Source: Clostridia bacterium (GTDB lineage: Bacteria > Bacillota > Clostridia > Oscillospirales > UBA644). From it: 34,850 bases of DNA. A program made the position numbers and the translations under genes. Location of the stretch: positions 1 through 34,850 of the forward strand of contig JAGBIM010000003.1 of assembly GCA_017934975.1 (NCBI GenBank), given 5' to 3'. Under the pieces are notes generated by a model. That model searched no databases and was not told the origin of the DNA. It worked only from the letters and a program-made list of their open reading frames with translations. Below are positions 8,884-18,100 of this stretch, one piece after another (positions within the stretch are counted from its first letter, which is position 1; the number at the start of each line of letters is the position of its first letter).

Positions 8884-10098
8884 ATGAAAAATCTTTTGAT
8901 CGGACAATCGGGCGGCCCTACGGTTGCCATCAACGCAACCCTCTCGGGCATCATCAAGGGATGCCGCGAACTTTATCCCGACGCGGTAATCTACGGAGCC
9001 CGCAACGGCGTCAAAGGAATTCTGGGGGAAAATTTCGTTTGCCTCAACGAACAGGTGCAGACCAATTCTCAGGCCTACGCCCTGGAAACCACGCCCGCTG
9101 CAGCCCTTGGATCCTGCCGCATGAAACTGCCCGCAAATCTGTCGGAATCCATTTACGATAATATTTTCTCCACCTTCAAGCGGTACAACATCGGCGCCTT
9201 CTTCTACATCGGCGGAAACGATTCCATGGACACGGTGGAAAAGCTCTCCCGCAAGGCCGAGGAGATGGGCAACCCCATCCGCATTATCGGGGTACCCAAA
9301 ACCATCGACAACGATCTGCCCTTCACCGACCACACGCCCGGATTCGGCTCGGCGGCCAAATACGTGGCCACCACCATCCAGGAAATCGCCTGCGACTGCG
9401 CCGTCTATCCCGAACCCTCCGTCACTATCGTGGAAATCATGGGGCGGGACGCAGGATGGCTCACCGCCTCCGCGGGAATTCCCCGCCTGTTCGGGGAAGA
9501 CTGTGCGGACCTGATCTATCTGCCGGAAGTGAATTTCAGCAGCGACGCGTTTCTGGATGATATCCGCCGCAAATTCAAAGAGAAAAACAATCTGGTCGTG
9601 GCCGTTTCCGAAGGGATTCACGACGAAAAAGGAACTCTCTACGGTGCCGACCCCTCGGGGAGCAAGGACGTGTTCGGTCACACCATGCTTTCCGGTGCAG
9701 CCAGCCGACTGAGCGAGCTGGTCAAACGCACCATCGGATGCAAATCCCGCTCCGTGGAATTGAATATTCCCCAGCGTTGCGCCTCCCATTGTCTTTCCGC
9801 CACGGACATTTCCGAATCGGTCTCTCTGGGACGCGCCGCCGTCAAGGCTGCCTATGAAGGGAAAACGGGGCTGATGATCACCTACGTGCGCCGTCCCGGA
9901 AAGCAGTACGCCATCGACTTTGGCTCCGTCCCCGTGGCGCAGACGGCAAACAAGACCAAATACGTACCCAAGGAACACATCCTTCCCGGAGGATGCGACG
10001 TAAGCGACGAACTGCTTCGGGAATTGGCCCCCCTCATCGTGGGTGAGATCGACGCCCCCAGACGGGCGGGACTCCCCTATCACTTCAAGATCAAATAA
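8884..10098 (+). CDS. pfp: 6-phosphofructokinase, pyrophosphate-dependent type
   Basis: 404 aa, complete, with GGAGAG upstream of the ATG. It phosphorylates fructose 6-phosphate in glycolysis and belongs to the PfkA superfamily (GQSGGPTVAINATL at the N-terminus). Two sites point to PPi rather than ATP as phosphate donor. One is GGNDS at residues 110-114, where Asp113 takes the place of the Gly in the ATP-type GGDGS. The other is PKTIDND at 138-144, with Lys139 in place of the Gly of the ATP-type PGTIDND. The substrate loop EIMGRDAGW is intact. PPi enzymes are common in anaerobic Clostridia and can also work in the reverse direction. The next gene begins 2 bp after the stop, so the two are co-transcribed. 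Confidence 0.93.
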   Translation: MKNLLIGQSGGPTVAINATLSGIIKGCRELYPDAVIYGARNGVKGILGENFVCLNEQVQTNSQAYALETTPAAALGSCRMKLPANLSESIYDNIFSTFKRYNIGAFFYIGGNDSMDTVEKLSRKAEEMGNPIRIIGVPKTIDNDLPFTDHTPGFGSAAKYVATTIQEIACDCAVYPEPSVTIVEIMGRDAGWLTASAGIPRLFGEDCADLIYLPEVNFSSDAFLDDIRRKFKEKNNLVVAVSEGIHDEKGTLYGADPSGSKDVFGHTMLSGAASRLSELVKRTIGCKSRSVELNIPQRCASHCLSATDISESVSLGRAAVKAAYEGKTGLMITYVRRPGKQYAIDFGSVPVAQTANKTKYVPKEHILPGGCDVSDELLRELAPLIVGEIDAPRRAGLPYHFKIK

Positions 10099-10100
10099 AG

Positions 10101-11135
10101 ATGGACATGACGAAATTTCCCGCCACCCTTTACACGGGAGCGTACCCCTCGGGGCATATTCAGGGCATTGCCGTAGACCCGATCAAGGGCTTCGTGTATT
10201 GCTCCTACACCCAACTGCTGGTCAAGCTGGATCTGCAGGGAAATCTCGTCGGCTCCTGCGAGGGGCTGACGGGACATTTGGGATGCATTGATTTCAACGA
10301 CGCAGACGGCAGGGTCTACGGATCGCTGGAATATAAAAACGATTCCATCGGCAAGGGCATCCGCCGCTTTCTGGGCGAATCGGAGGAGGACGTGCCGACC
10401 TCCTTCTTTATCGCCGTATTTGACGTGGACAAAATCACCCGCCCCCACATGGACGCCTGCAGCGACGGGGTGATGAAAACCGTTTACCTCAAAGAGGTGG
10501 TAGAGGATTTCAACGGCCTTGGCGAATCGGGGAAAGAGCATCGCTACGGTTGCTCGGGCATCGACGGCACCGCCTTCGGACCCAAATTCGGGCAGACGGA
10601 GGGAAAAAATTATCTCACCGTGGCCTACGGAATCTACGGAGACAACGATCGGAAGGACAACGATCGACAGGTGCTGTTGCAATACGATATTTCGAATTGG
10701 GACACCCTTCTGCAACCCCTCTCTCAGGAAAATTTCCATCAATCGGGCCCCGAAAAGCCCGATGGAAAATATTTCCTTTTCACGGGGAACACCGACTGGG
10801 GCGTGCAGAATCTGGAATACGACGAAGGGCTGAAGCGGTGGCTTCTCTGCGTATATCGGGGCAAAAAGCCTCAATATCCCAACTATCCCCTCTTTTCCGT
10901 GGAGGCGGCTTCCCCCGTCTGCGTCAAGGAAAAGGGCGAGGCGGAATTGTCCCTCTCCCCCGAGGGAATTCTCCACGAAGAATCGGGCGTTCGCGGCTGG
11001 AACTTCCCCCGCGGCGCGGAAGGAATCTATTCCTTCGGAAACGGAAACTACTACGTGTCCTACCCCGCCAAAACCGAGGAAGGATACCAGACCGCAACCC
11101 TGAAACTGCACACAAAAGAAGAGATTTTTTCATAA
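10101..11135 (+). CDS. Hypothetical protein, possible beta-propeller, paired with PFK
   Basis: 344 aa, with no signal peptide or membrane helix, so probably cytoplasmic. I do not recognise a named family. The sequence has recurring blade-like segments (IQGIAVDPIKGFVYCSYT, then CIDFNDADGRVYGSL, then SGIDGTAFGPKF, then WGVQNLEYDEGLKRWLLCVY). These alternate a G/D-rich turn with a hydrophobic strand, which suggests a propeller or NHL-like fold. The ATG lies 2 bp after the phosphofructokinase stop, so translation is probably coupled. The ribosome binding site must sit within the end of that gene and is weak. A role linked to sugar phosphate or glycolytic sensing is only a guess from position. Confidence 0.75.
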   Translation: MDMTKFPATLYTGAYPSGHIQGIAVDPIKGFVYCSYTQLLVKLDLQGNLVGSCEGLTGHLGCIDFNDADGRVYGSLEYKNDSIGKGIRRFLGESEEDVPTSFFIAVFDVDKITRPHMDACSDGVMKTVYLKEVVEDFNGLGESGKEHRYGCSGIDGTAFGPKFGQTEGKNYLTVAYGIYGDNDRKDNDRQVLLQYDISNWDTLLQPLSQENFHQSGPEKPDGKYFLFTGNTDWGVQNLEYDEGLKRWLLCVYRGKKPQYPNYPLFSVEAASPVCVKEKGEAELSLSPEGILHEESGVRGWNFPRGAEGIYSFGNGNYYVSYPAKTEEGYQTATLKLHTKEEIFS

Positions 11136-11139
11136 CGTA

Positions 11140-11170
11140 AAGACCGAAAAGGAACTTCCTTTTCGGTCTT
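11140..11170. terminator. Bidirectional terminator between convergent operons
   Basis: AAGACCGAAAAGGAA and TTCCTTTTCGGTCTT form a nearly perfect 15-bp stem with a very short loop. It lies between the PFK operon (+) and the end of the pilus operon (-). The T-runs are short on both sides. Confidence 0.75.
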
Positions 11171-11195
11171 ATTCTATCTTAATATTTACTCCGAC

Positions 11196-11777
11196 TTATG
11201 CCAACGTACAGCAAACCACCGTATAATCCAGAGAATAGGTGTTGCGGGCAAAGAAGATCAGATCCGCATCCAACACAGAAAGAGCCTCAAAGGAAACGCC
11301 GTCGGCAAGCCGGATTTCCGAAACCCGATAATAAAACCGAAGGCCGGTCACGTCGGTAAAAAACACCGAATCCCCTTCGGTAATTTCGTTCATAAAATCA
11401 AATTGTCCGCGCCCGTCGCTCCCCCCGATCATCAGAGACCCGTCGTAGGGATTACCCCAATAACAACGGGGAAAATCCACCACCGCATCCGCGTCCCAGG
11501 TAGCACATACCGGCAAATCGGTTTCAAAGCGGGGCACTTCCAGGATCCCCACGAAATCGTCCCCCTCCAAAGAGAGGCGGGGCAAAGAGACGTCCGAACG
11601 GCCGTCGGGGGCTCCCTTGCGGGGCGCGGGCATCAAAAGACGCATTTGCTCCAAAATTTCGCCCCGTTCCTGCGCGGCGCGATCTTGGGCAAGGGTAGAT
11701 CCGACCATCCAAAGGGCGGAAAGGAGGATCAGCAAAACTCCAAAAATCAAAAATACGGTCGTGATCTTCCGTCTCAT
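11196..11777 (-). CDS. Degenerate sortase-like protein
   Basis: 193 aa. An N-terminal membrane helix (about residues 6-28) is followed by a sortase-like beta fold. The segment SLMIGGSDGRGQFDFMNEITEGDSVFF aligns with the usual IAGHN...F..L..L..GD block of sortases, but the catalytic His position is Ser120. The end, TVVCCTLA, aligns with TLxTC, giving Cys190 as the nucleophile position. The protein then stops three residues later, so the strand with the catalytic Arg is missing. It retains one of the three catalytic residues. Its ATG overlaps the minor pilin stop by 4 bp, and it is the last gene of the pilus operon. It may be a non-catalytic scaffold or regulator of the active sortase, or a decaying gene. 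The intact frame and coupling argue for the former. Confidence 0.75.
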   Translation of the reverse strand: MRRKITTVFLIFGVLLILLSALWMVGSTLAQDRAAQERGEILEQMRLLMPAPRKGAPDGRSDVSLPRLSLEGDDFVGILEVPRFETDLPVCATWDADAVVDFPRCYWGNPYDGSLMIGGSDGRGQFDFMNEITEGDSVFFTDVTGLRFYYRVSEIRLADGVSFEALSVLDADLIFFARNTYSLDYTVVCCTLA

Positions 11778-12703
11778 TGCGCTTTCCTCTTCTGAAGAAC
11801 GGCCACGGTAATCATCAAAAATCCCGCCCCGCAGCAGGCCAGAAAATAAGGCCAGGAAACGGGAGTATCCCCCGTGTGCGGCGGCTTGGGTCCGCCTAAT
11901 TTTTCATCGTAAGTGTTGGTCAGAAGGAAGGAACGCTCCTGCACCTGCACCGCTACGGCGTAGCCCTTGGGCACGTTGCGCTCCACCACCGTCCAGACGC
12001 TCCCATCCACGGGGGCGGTCCAGAGATAGGACCAGTTGTTGTCCGCCGAAAGCGTTTGCGTGGACTGCAACACTCCGTCCTTGAGAATCTCCACGGTCAG
12101 CGTTTGGGGACGGCGAGACTCAAACCCTTCGTCCTTCCAGATTTTTACAACCTTATACTCCCGTTCCTCGGGGGTTGGCGCAAAGGAAGTGCTTTTCGGG
12201 AAGACCGCCACGTGATAAAGATGCTCCGCATTCTCCATGGGCGTGGGAACGGAGGTCAAAAAGGCATCGAAAACCGTGATTTCCACAGGATCTTCGTGAC
12301 GGACGCCAAGGGTCAGATACATTCCTGTTTTCAGCTTGTCAAAAACGATTTTCCCCTCCGCGTCGGTAACGCCCTCCGCCGTAGGAGCAAGCTTGTCCGC
12401 CTCCACGTATCCCACGAGGGCGGCCACGGCGCTGTCCCATTCGGTTTTGGAGGTAATGCCGTAAATATTCACGGGGTAATCGGCAAAATCCCCCGTCAGT
12501 TCGTAGGTTCCGTCGGCAAAAATCTCCGCAACACGGTAGGTCTTCACCGTCAGATCCGAAAAGGTTTTTTCCCCCGCCCGATACTGCACCGTCAGGGAAG
12601 ATTCCGCCTGCACGTCAACGGGATTTGCCCCAAGAGAAGACAGGGAACAAAACAGAAAAACGACGGCAAAGCAAAGGGCAAAAATCCCAATTCTTTTTTT
12701 CAT
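11774..12703 (-). CDS. Minor pilin with Cna-B domain and PPHTG sorting signal
   Basis: 309 aa. A signal peptide (residues 1 to about 34) is followed by a first beta domain with SpaA-like features (FDKLKTGMYLTLGV) and then a Cna-B domain (KVVKIWKDEGFESRRPQTLTVEI through SFLLTNTY). The C-terminus is a cell-wall sorting signal: PPHTG, a hydrophobic helix and KRKAQ. PPxTG replaces the usual LPxTG. Placement next to the class C sortase, with 4-bp overlaps at both ends, suggests the pilus base or an accessory subunit. It is shorter than the major pilin and lacks an evident pilin motif lysine. Confidence 0.88.
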   Translation of the reverse strand: MKKRIGIFALCFAVVFLFCSLSSLGANPVDVQAESSLTVQYRAGEKTFSDLTVKTYRVAEIFADGTYELTGDFADYPVNIYGITSKTEWDSAVAALVGYVEADKLAPTAEGVTDAEGKIVFDKLKTGMYLTLGVRHEDPVEITVFDAFLTSVPTPMENAEHLYHVAVFPKSTSFAPTPEEREYKVVKIWKDEGFESRRPQTLTVEILKDGVLQSTQTLSADNNWSYLWTAPVDGSVWTVVERNVPKGYAVAVQVQERSFLLTNTYDEKLGGPKPPHTGDTPVSWPYFLACCGAGFLMITVAVLQKRKAQ

Positions 12704-13539
12704 TCCAAATCATCTCCCATCGGGTCTTTTTTCACGGGCTTAAACAAAACGATCATCATTAACGTAAACAACATGGGCAAGGCCACCACCGTAGTCACGA
12801 TCAAAACGTCGATGCGCTGAGCGTCGGAGGTGACGTAAATTTTATTCTGCTCCACCGTCTCAATGCGAACCCCCCGCACCAGAAGGCGGTGAGAATTGAT
12901 TCCGTAAGGGGTACAGGTAAGCAGGGTGCAATAATCCTGCCCTGCCACGGGACGCAGGTCCGCCGTGTCGGTGGGGCTGACGGTTTTGATCTGATCCACC
13001 AGATAAGTCAGGGTTCGGTCGCATACGGTGATGCGGAAGGTATCCCCTTCTTCCAGATGGTCCAGATTGGTAAAGAGCGTGGCGGAAGGAAGGCCGCGAT
13101 GGGCAGAAACCACCGCGTGGGTCCCGGAACCGCCCACGGGAAGAGACGTCCCCTTCAGATGCCCAACGGCACTGCTCAGCACCTTTTCGTCGGTGCCGTG
13201 ATAAAGGGGCAACTCCAGATGGATCTTGTCAATGGTGAGATATCCCATCATGCCCGTGCCGTTCAGATCCAGAATCTCCTCGTATCCCGCCACGGCCTCG
13301 TATTCCGTGAGAGGGAAGGGCAGCTTCCGAAGGCTTTGGTTGTAGGCATCCGCGGCGGCAAATTCCTTGGAGTAATCCTCCGGCGTTGCCTGCTGAAGCA
13401 TCTTTTCGTAATCCACGATGGCCTCAGACTGATTGCGGGCGTTCCAATATCGGCTGACGGTGGGATACAGCATAACGGAGAGGCCGACGAAAAACACCAA
13501 CAGAAGGGCAAAGGTAGACCATTTGTTTTTCTTCTTCAT
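12700..13539 (-). CDS. srtC: Class C (pilin-polymerising) sortase
   Basis: 279 aa from the ATG at 13539, chosen because GGGGAG sits 6 nt upstream; the longer open frame has no ribosome binding site. An N-terminal helix (about residues 9-28) and a C-terminal helix before FKPVKKDP flank the sortase domain. The catalytic residues are all present: His147 (SAHRG), Cys209 (TLLTCTPYG) and Arg218 (INSHRLLVRG). The two membrane helices and the TLLTCTPYGINSHRL block are typical of class C. The enzyme joins pilins by isopeptide bonds between the cleaved sorting signal and a pilin lysine. It is the only intact sortase in the window. The expected lid motif near residues 50-70 is not clear. Confidence 0.95.
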   Translation of the reverse strand: MKKKNKWSTFALLLVFFVGLSVMLYPTVSRYWNARNQSEAIVDYEKMLQQATPEDYSKEFAAADAYNQSLRKLPFPLTEYEAVAGYEEILDLNGTGMMGYLTIDKIHLELPLYHGTDEKVLSSAVGHLKGTSLPVGGSGTHAVVSAHRGLPSATLFTNLDHLEEGDTFRITVCDRTLTYLVDQIKTVSPTDTADLRPVAGQDYCTLLTCTPYGINSHRLLVRGVRIETVEQNKIYVTSDAQRIDVLIVTTVVALPMLFTLMMIVLFKPVKKDPMGDDLE

Positions 13540-13569
13540 CCGCATCTCCCCGAAGCTTCCGCGACGGAT

Positions 13570-13593
13570 CGGGCACGAAAAACTCCGTGCCCG
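13570..13593 (-). promoter_or_regulatory. Intercistronic hairpin between pilin and sortase
   Basis: CGGGCACG (13570-13577) pairs perfectly with CGTGCCCG (13586-13593) around an 8-nt loop, in the 81-bp gap between the major pilin stop and the sortase start. No T-run follows on the minus strand. It looks like an mRNA-stabilising or attenuating stem that could keep pilin expression above sortase expression. Confidence 0.6.
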
Positions 13594-13620
13594 AAGCGTC
13601 AAAAATACATCAATTACAAA

Positions 13621-15066
13621 TTACTCGGCAATCTTGGACATTCTCTTGCGGGCCACCAGAACGATGCCTGCACCGAGAACCAGAACGGCACCGATGGTGA
13701 TAAACAGGGTGGTGCCCATGCCGCCAGTCTGGGGCAGGAGGGACCCGGTCTTGTTGACCACCTGAACGCCGCCGGAGGTGTAAGCACCCTGGGTCACGAC
13801 AGAATCCAGGTTCGCACCGTCGATCTCAAAGCTCTGACGGGCAAGGAGTTTGTTGTATCCTTCGGGGGCCTTGGTTTCTTCCAGATAATAGGTGTCGCTG
13901 TCGAAGCCGACGAAGCGGATCTTACCGTTTTTAACCAGCGCGGCCACGGCGGTTTCTCCCGTCTTGGCGGGACGGTAGGTGGTATCGTCCACCTTCACCA
14001 CGGGAACTTCGTTTCCGCCCACGGAGGCGTCGTAGATCTTGAATTCCGCACCGTCGATCAGGTTGCCCTGACTGTCGGTTTTTACCAAATCGAAGGCGTA
14101 GGTGTAAGTGGTGGTGGTGACTTCCGAGGTGCGGAAGGATTCACTGTAGGTGAGCCACGCCTTGTCCACGTTGCCCGCACCGGCCACGGTGGCGTTTTCG
14201 TTAAGGGTACCGTCATAGTAAATATGAATCAGATCCCCCGTCGCCAGGGTATCGCAGAAAGCCTGGGTAAAGGTCACGTCGAAGGAGTGCCCGTCCGCAC
14301 CGGGAGTTACGGTGTAGTTCGTAGCTTCCACTTCGGTACCGGCGGCACGGGTACGGGGATTTTCCCGCAGGATCGTGACCACCGTATCATACGTAATACC
14401 CGCGGGCATCACGTCGTGGAACACGTAACCCTCCGCACCGGCGTAAGCGGTGATGGTGGAGAAGAAATGCACGGTCTGTCCCATATCGGCGGTGTTGACT
14501 TTGCCCCATTCCAGGGTGGAGTCTTCCTGCACGAACTTATCCAGGGTGGGCTTGCCGTTCTTCACGGTGATTTCCGCGGCGGTGTCCGTGGTGGTAAGGC
14601 CGCAAAGGGTCCCCAGATTGGAGTCCACCAGATAATAACCGAGGGCCAGATCGGAGAAGGTTCCGTTGGTGCCGGAAACGGTCATGTCCCCTGCGTTGGC
14701 AGAGCTCTTTTCGGGAGCAATGCTGTGCGTTTCCGCATACGCCAGAGCCAGCTTTGCCAGTTCGGCGGCGCCGGAATCGGGAACGTTTTCCTTCCAGGTC
14801 ACGTAGCCGTCTTCGTCCACGTCTACGTATTCCAGAGCCCCTGCGGTGGCGAAGAAGCCGCGCCAGGTGGCATTGACCTGATAAGCGTAGGCGTTTTCGT
14901 CCGCGTTGTAGCTTTCCAGATCCAGGATCCGATAGAGCTTGTAGGTCACGTTGGATTCAATACCTTTGATGGTGATGCTCCCCGTAGCATCGCCCGCCCC
15001 GAAAAAGGGGACGGAAAGGGTGACGGTCAGCATGACCGCCAAAAGGATCGTAATAATTTTTTTCAT
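13621..15066 (-). CDS. Major pilin (SpaH/EbpB-like isopeptide-forming fimbrial protein)
   Basis: 481 aa. A signal peptide ends near VPFFGAG. An N-terminal pilin domain contains KPTLDKF, a likely pilin-motif lysine used for polymerisation. A middle fimbrial isopeptide domain (about residues 200-325) and a C-terminal Cna-B/SpaA domain follow, the latter with the E-box YYLEETKAPEGY. The sorting signal is LPQTGG, a hydrophobic helix and RKRMSKIAE. Length, domain order and the next-door class C sortase all fit a shaft pilin. AAAGGAAAGG precedes the ATG. A CA-rich, G-poor 131-nt gap separates it from the tip adhesin and may carry separate control. Confidence 0.95.
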   Translation of the reverse strand: MKKIITILLAVMLTVTLSVPFFGAGDATGSITIKGIESNVTYKLYRILDLESYNADENAYAYQVNATWRGFFATAGALEYVDVDEDGYVTWKENVPDSGAAELAKLALAYAETHSIAPEKSSANAGDMTVSGTNGTFSDLALGYYLVDSNLGTLCGLTTTDTAAEITVKNGKPTLDKFVQEDSTLEWGKVNTADMGQTVHFFSTITAYAGAEGYVFHDVMPAGITYDTVVTILRENPRTRAAGTEVEATNYTVTPGADGHSFDVTFTQAFCDTLATGDLIHIYYDGTLNENATVAGAGNVDKAWLTYSESFRTSEVTTTTYTYAFDLVKTDSQGNLIDGAEFKIYDASVGGNEVPVVKVDDTTYRPAKTGETAVAALVKNGKIRFVGFDSDTYYLEETKAPEGYNKLLARQSFEIDGANLDSVVTQGAYTSGGVQVVNKTGSLLPQTGGMGTTLFITIGAVLVLGAGIVLVARKRMSKIAE

Positions 15067-15197
15067 GTCTTACCTTTCCTTTGTTTGATGTTTGTGTTTG
15101 TGTGTATATGTGAACGGCTTGTGTGGGCCGCTGATTTTTGTGACGGTTGTTGTGTCGTTAAGACGTTTGTTGTGTGTTGTGACGGGTTGTGTACCCT
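15067..15197 (-). promoter_or_regulatory. CA-rich leader before the major pilin
   Basis: The 131-nt gap, read on the minus strand, is rich in ACAC/ACAACA motifs, contains few G, and ends in AAAGGAAAGG before the pilin ATG. AACACACAACAAAC occurs at 15165-15178, and AAACACACAACAAAC recurs at 15201-15215 in the last codons of the adhesin gene. No clear promoter is visible. It may be an unstructured translation enhancer or a target for an RNA regulator. Confidence 0.5.
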
Positions 15198-18100
15198 TTA
15201 GTTTGTTGTGTGTTTTTTACGATGAAGAACCCAACCGAGGACGAGAGAAGTGAAAATAATTCCTGCACCGGCCAGCAGATAGGGCGTTTGGCCCTTTCCG
15301 TTCGTGGCGGGCAGCTCGTAGCCGAAACCGCTACGATAGAGATTGGTTACGGTGATTTCGTAGGTTCCGGGGGAGCCTGCGTGATAGACCGTTTCCCCGT
15401 ATTCGGGCTTCCATTGGTCGGAGAGGGGGACCTCCGTCACCGTATAGACGATCACGTTCCCTTCCTTATTCACATATGGCAGACCGAGGAAGGTGTCGGA
15501 CCAGCCGTTTTGCAGGGTCAGGGTCAAGGTCCGTCCCGTGTCCACCCCGTCTGCAAAAAGACGGACGGTGATCCGTGCACTTTCGTAAATCGAGGGGTCG
15601 GAAACCCCCGCATCCCAGACCTTATTCACCTTGACGGAGGTAGCCTCCGTCAGGGGGGTGTTGGTAATTTGATAGGCAAGTCCCTCCACTTCCACGTACT
15701 CGGTGGTGGAGGTTTTTTCCATCAAAGTGAAGGACAGAGCCGAAGAGGTGCTCGTGGAGGCGGCAGGCCTTCCGCTGCTGTTGATGGACCCCATGTAATA
15801 ATTGCGGTTGCTCCGCACTGCGTAAAGACGCAGGGTGGAGGAAGAGGACGAAGAGCGCGCCGTATAAATCGTCTGATAATAGGTCGAGGAGGAGGAATAG
15901 GCGGTGGTGGTAACGCTATAGTAACGGCTGCTGGAATTGTTTCCATAGCGGAAAGTAAGAATCTGCCCTTCGCCGTTGGTCAAAATCATCCCCGAATCGT
16001 CTTCTTTGGCAGTCCAAAGAGCCAAGGGAGAGGATTTGGCTTCCTCTTCCGTCACCCATTCCAGGGTACTGCCCGTTGCGGAAACGGAGCTCAAACAACC
16101 GGAGGAGGTTTTCAGAAGATACACTTTGCCGTCGGTAAAGGAGGTAACGTCCTCCCAGCTTTCCGTGGAGTTTTCGATGCGATCCACCGTCTCGTAGGAG
16201 GCGGTATAGCCGGGAATGAAGGCTTCCTCTACCCCGTAGACGATTTCGGTAACTCCGTCGGGCCAATGCTTGGGCAGGTTGTCCCAGGTATAAAGCCAGC
16301 CGTTTTCGGCAGAAAGGGTGACTTCTCGAATCCGCTGAACCTGTCCCTGCTCGTCCACCATGGTCAGATAGGCGGTAACCGTATCGTTGGAATGGTCCGC
16401 CGAATCGTTCCATTTCTTGAAGGCGCTCACCGAGGTGGTTTCCCGGATCCAGTCGCTACCGTTGGTGATGACCAGATAGGCGTGGTGGGTACTGTCCTCG
16501 ATCTGATAGCCGTAGGCGGTAAAGCCCTTGGAGGGCTTCGCGTCTTCCCCGTCGCCGGGGTCGCCCACCACCTGAACGTGGAAGGAGGCGCCGCCCCGCT
16601 TATCCAGCGTGAGGGTGATCAACCCGTGGGCCACGCTGTATTCTTCCAGATCGGGGGCCTTGGTTTCCTTGATATAATAGGTCTGTCCCGGGCTGAAGCC
16701 CCAGATGCGGGCAACGCCGTCGGCCACGGTGCAGATATTGGTGGAGGGCTCTTTGTTCTGATAAGCCTCTTCGCTCGCCCACAAAAGCGCGGGCCGGGTA
16801 CAATTCTCGTCGGTATAAACGGAAAATTCCGCCCCGTTCAAAAGCTCGCGGGTCAGCACGTCTTCCTTGCGAAGATCCAGCCAGAAGCGGGGAGACAGGT
16901 TGAAATAGATGGCGCAGTTGGACTGGGAGCTTCCCCGTTCCAGATAATAAATGCTCATTTCGTGGTGCCCTGCGGTGATGCCCGAAAGGGTTCCCTTGGA
17001 GGTTCCGTCCACGATAACCTCTCCCGAAGAGAAGTTGACCGAACCGGATTTGATACCGTGAATCCCGCCCACGTCCAGCACGACCTTTCCGTCCACGAGG
17101 ACCCACAGGTCGTCGTCTCCGGAGAATTCGAAGCACATTTCGTTTTCGTAAAGGTCCAGATTCTTATAATCGCCGTTTTCGTCCTTGGTGCCGGGGGCAA
17201 AGGGAAGGTAAAAATCCAACTCCATGCTCATGCCGAAGGCATAGTTGGCGGAAACGTAGTTTACGTTGTTATTATTGGTATTGTATTTTGCATCGTACTG
17301 ATAATGGGTCGTCCCGTCAAATTCCCCGTAATCCCCTTCGTAGGTGTAGGTGGGGACGGTCTTCCCGTCGGGAACCCGATAGGGGGAGTTAAAGGGCATA
17401 AAGTCGGAATATCTCCCCTCGCCCGAAACCCCGGAAGAGTCTCGGGTGCGTTCCAGATAATCGTAAACGTAGAACCGTCCCTCGCTTTGATTGTAGGAAG
17501 CGGCGTTGCGGGCAGAGTCGTAGTAATAATAGCCGTAATGAGGGTCCGTGGGATCGTCCATGACGCGGAAAAGATAGTCCCCTTCTCCGAGAACCGTTTT
17601 GCCGGGGATCCCCGTTCCCGTCACGGGGTCAAAGCCGTTGTCGGTGCCGAACAGAACTTCGCCCAGAGCGTCGGTATAAAGACCGCTGTAAACGCCGGCA
17701 CTTGAGTTACGGCTGTTCCGCCCCGAAACGTAGGAAACGTCCCCGCTTCCGTCGTAGTCGATGAACATGAAATCAATGGAGGTGCCGTTGGCGTAGGGCA
17801 CAGCACCGTTCAATGCCACGGAGCTCCAGCTTTCGGAGTGGGAGGAGGAGCTGACGGTGACGGAGGGCTTGGAGGAAAGGATATTAAACAACGCGTTGTA
17901 GTCGAAGACTTGGGTTTTGATAAAGTCTTTGGTGCTGACGGTGTTGACCGTTTCGGCGTTCAGCTTGCCGTAATCGTAGGAGTCGGAAATCCAGTCGGCG
18001 TAAAAAACAAGGTCTTCGTTGACGGTGATTTCCGCGCCGGGCGCGTAGAACTTGGAATTTTTCACGTCGTACCAGCCGCGCAGGGCGTAATTATATTTCA

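Noticed and set aside
12889..17705. Two long plus-strand frames (770 and 838 aa) across the pilus operon
   Set aside because: Both are antisense to pilin, sortase and adhesin genes with strong family evidence. Long shadow frames are expected at this GC bias.
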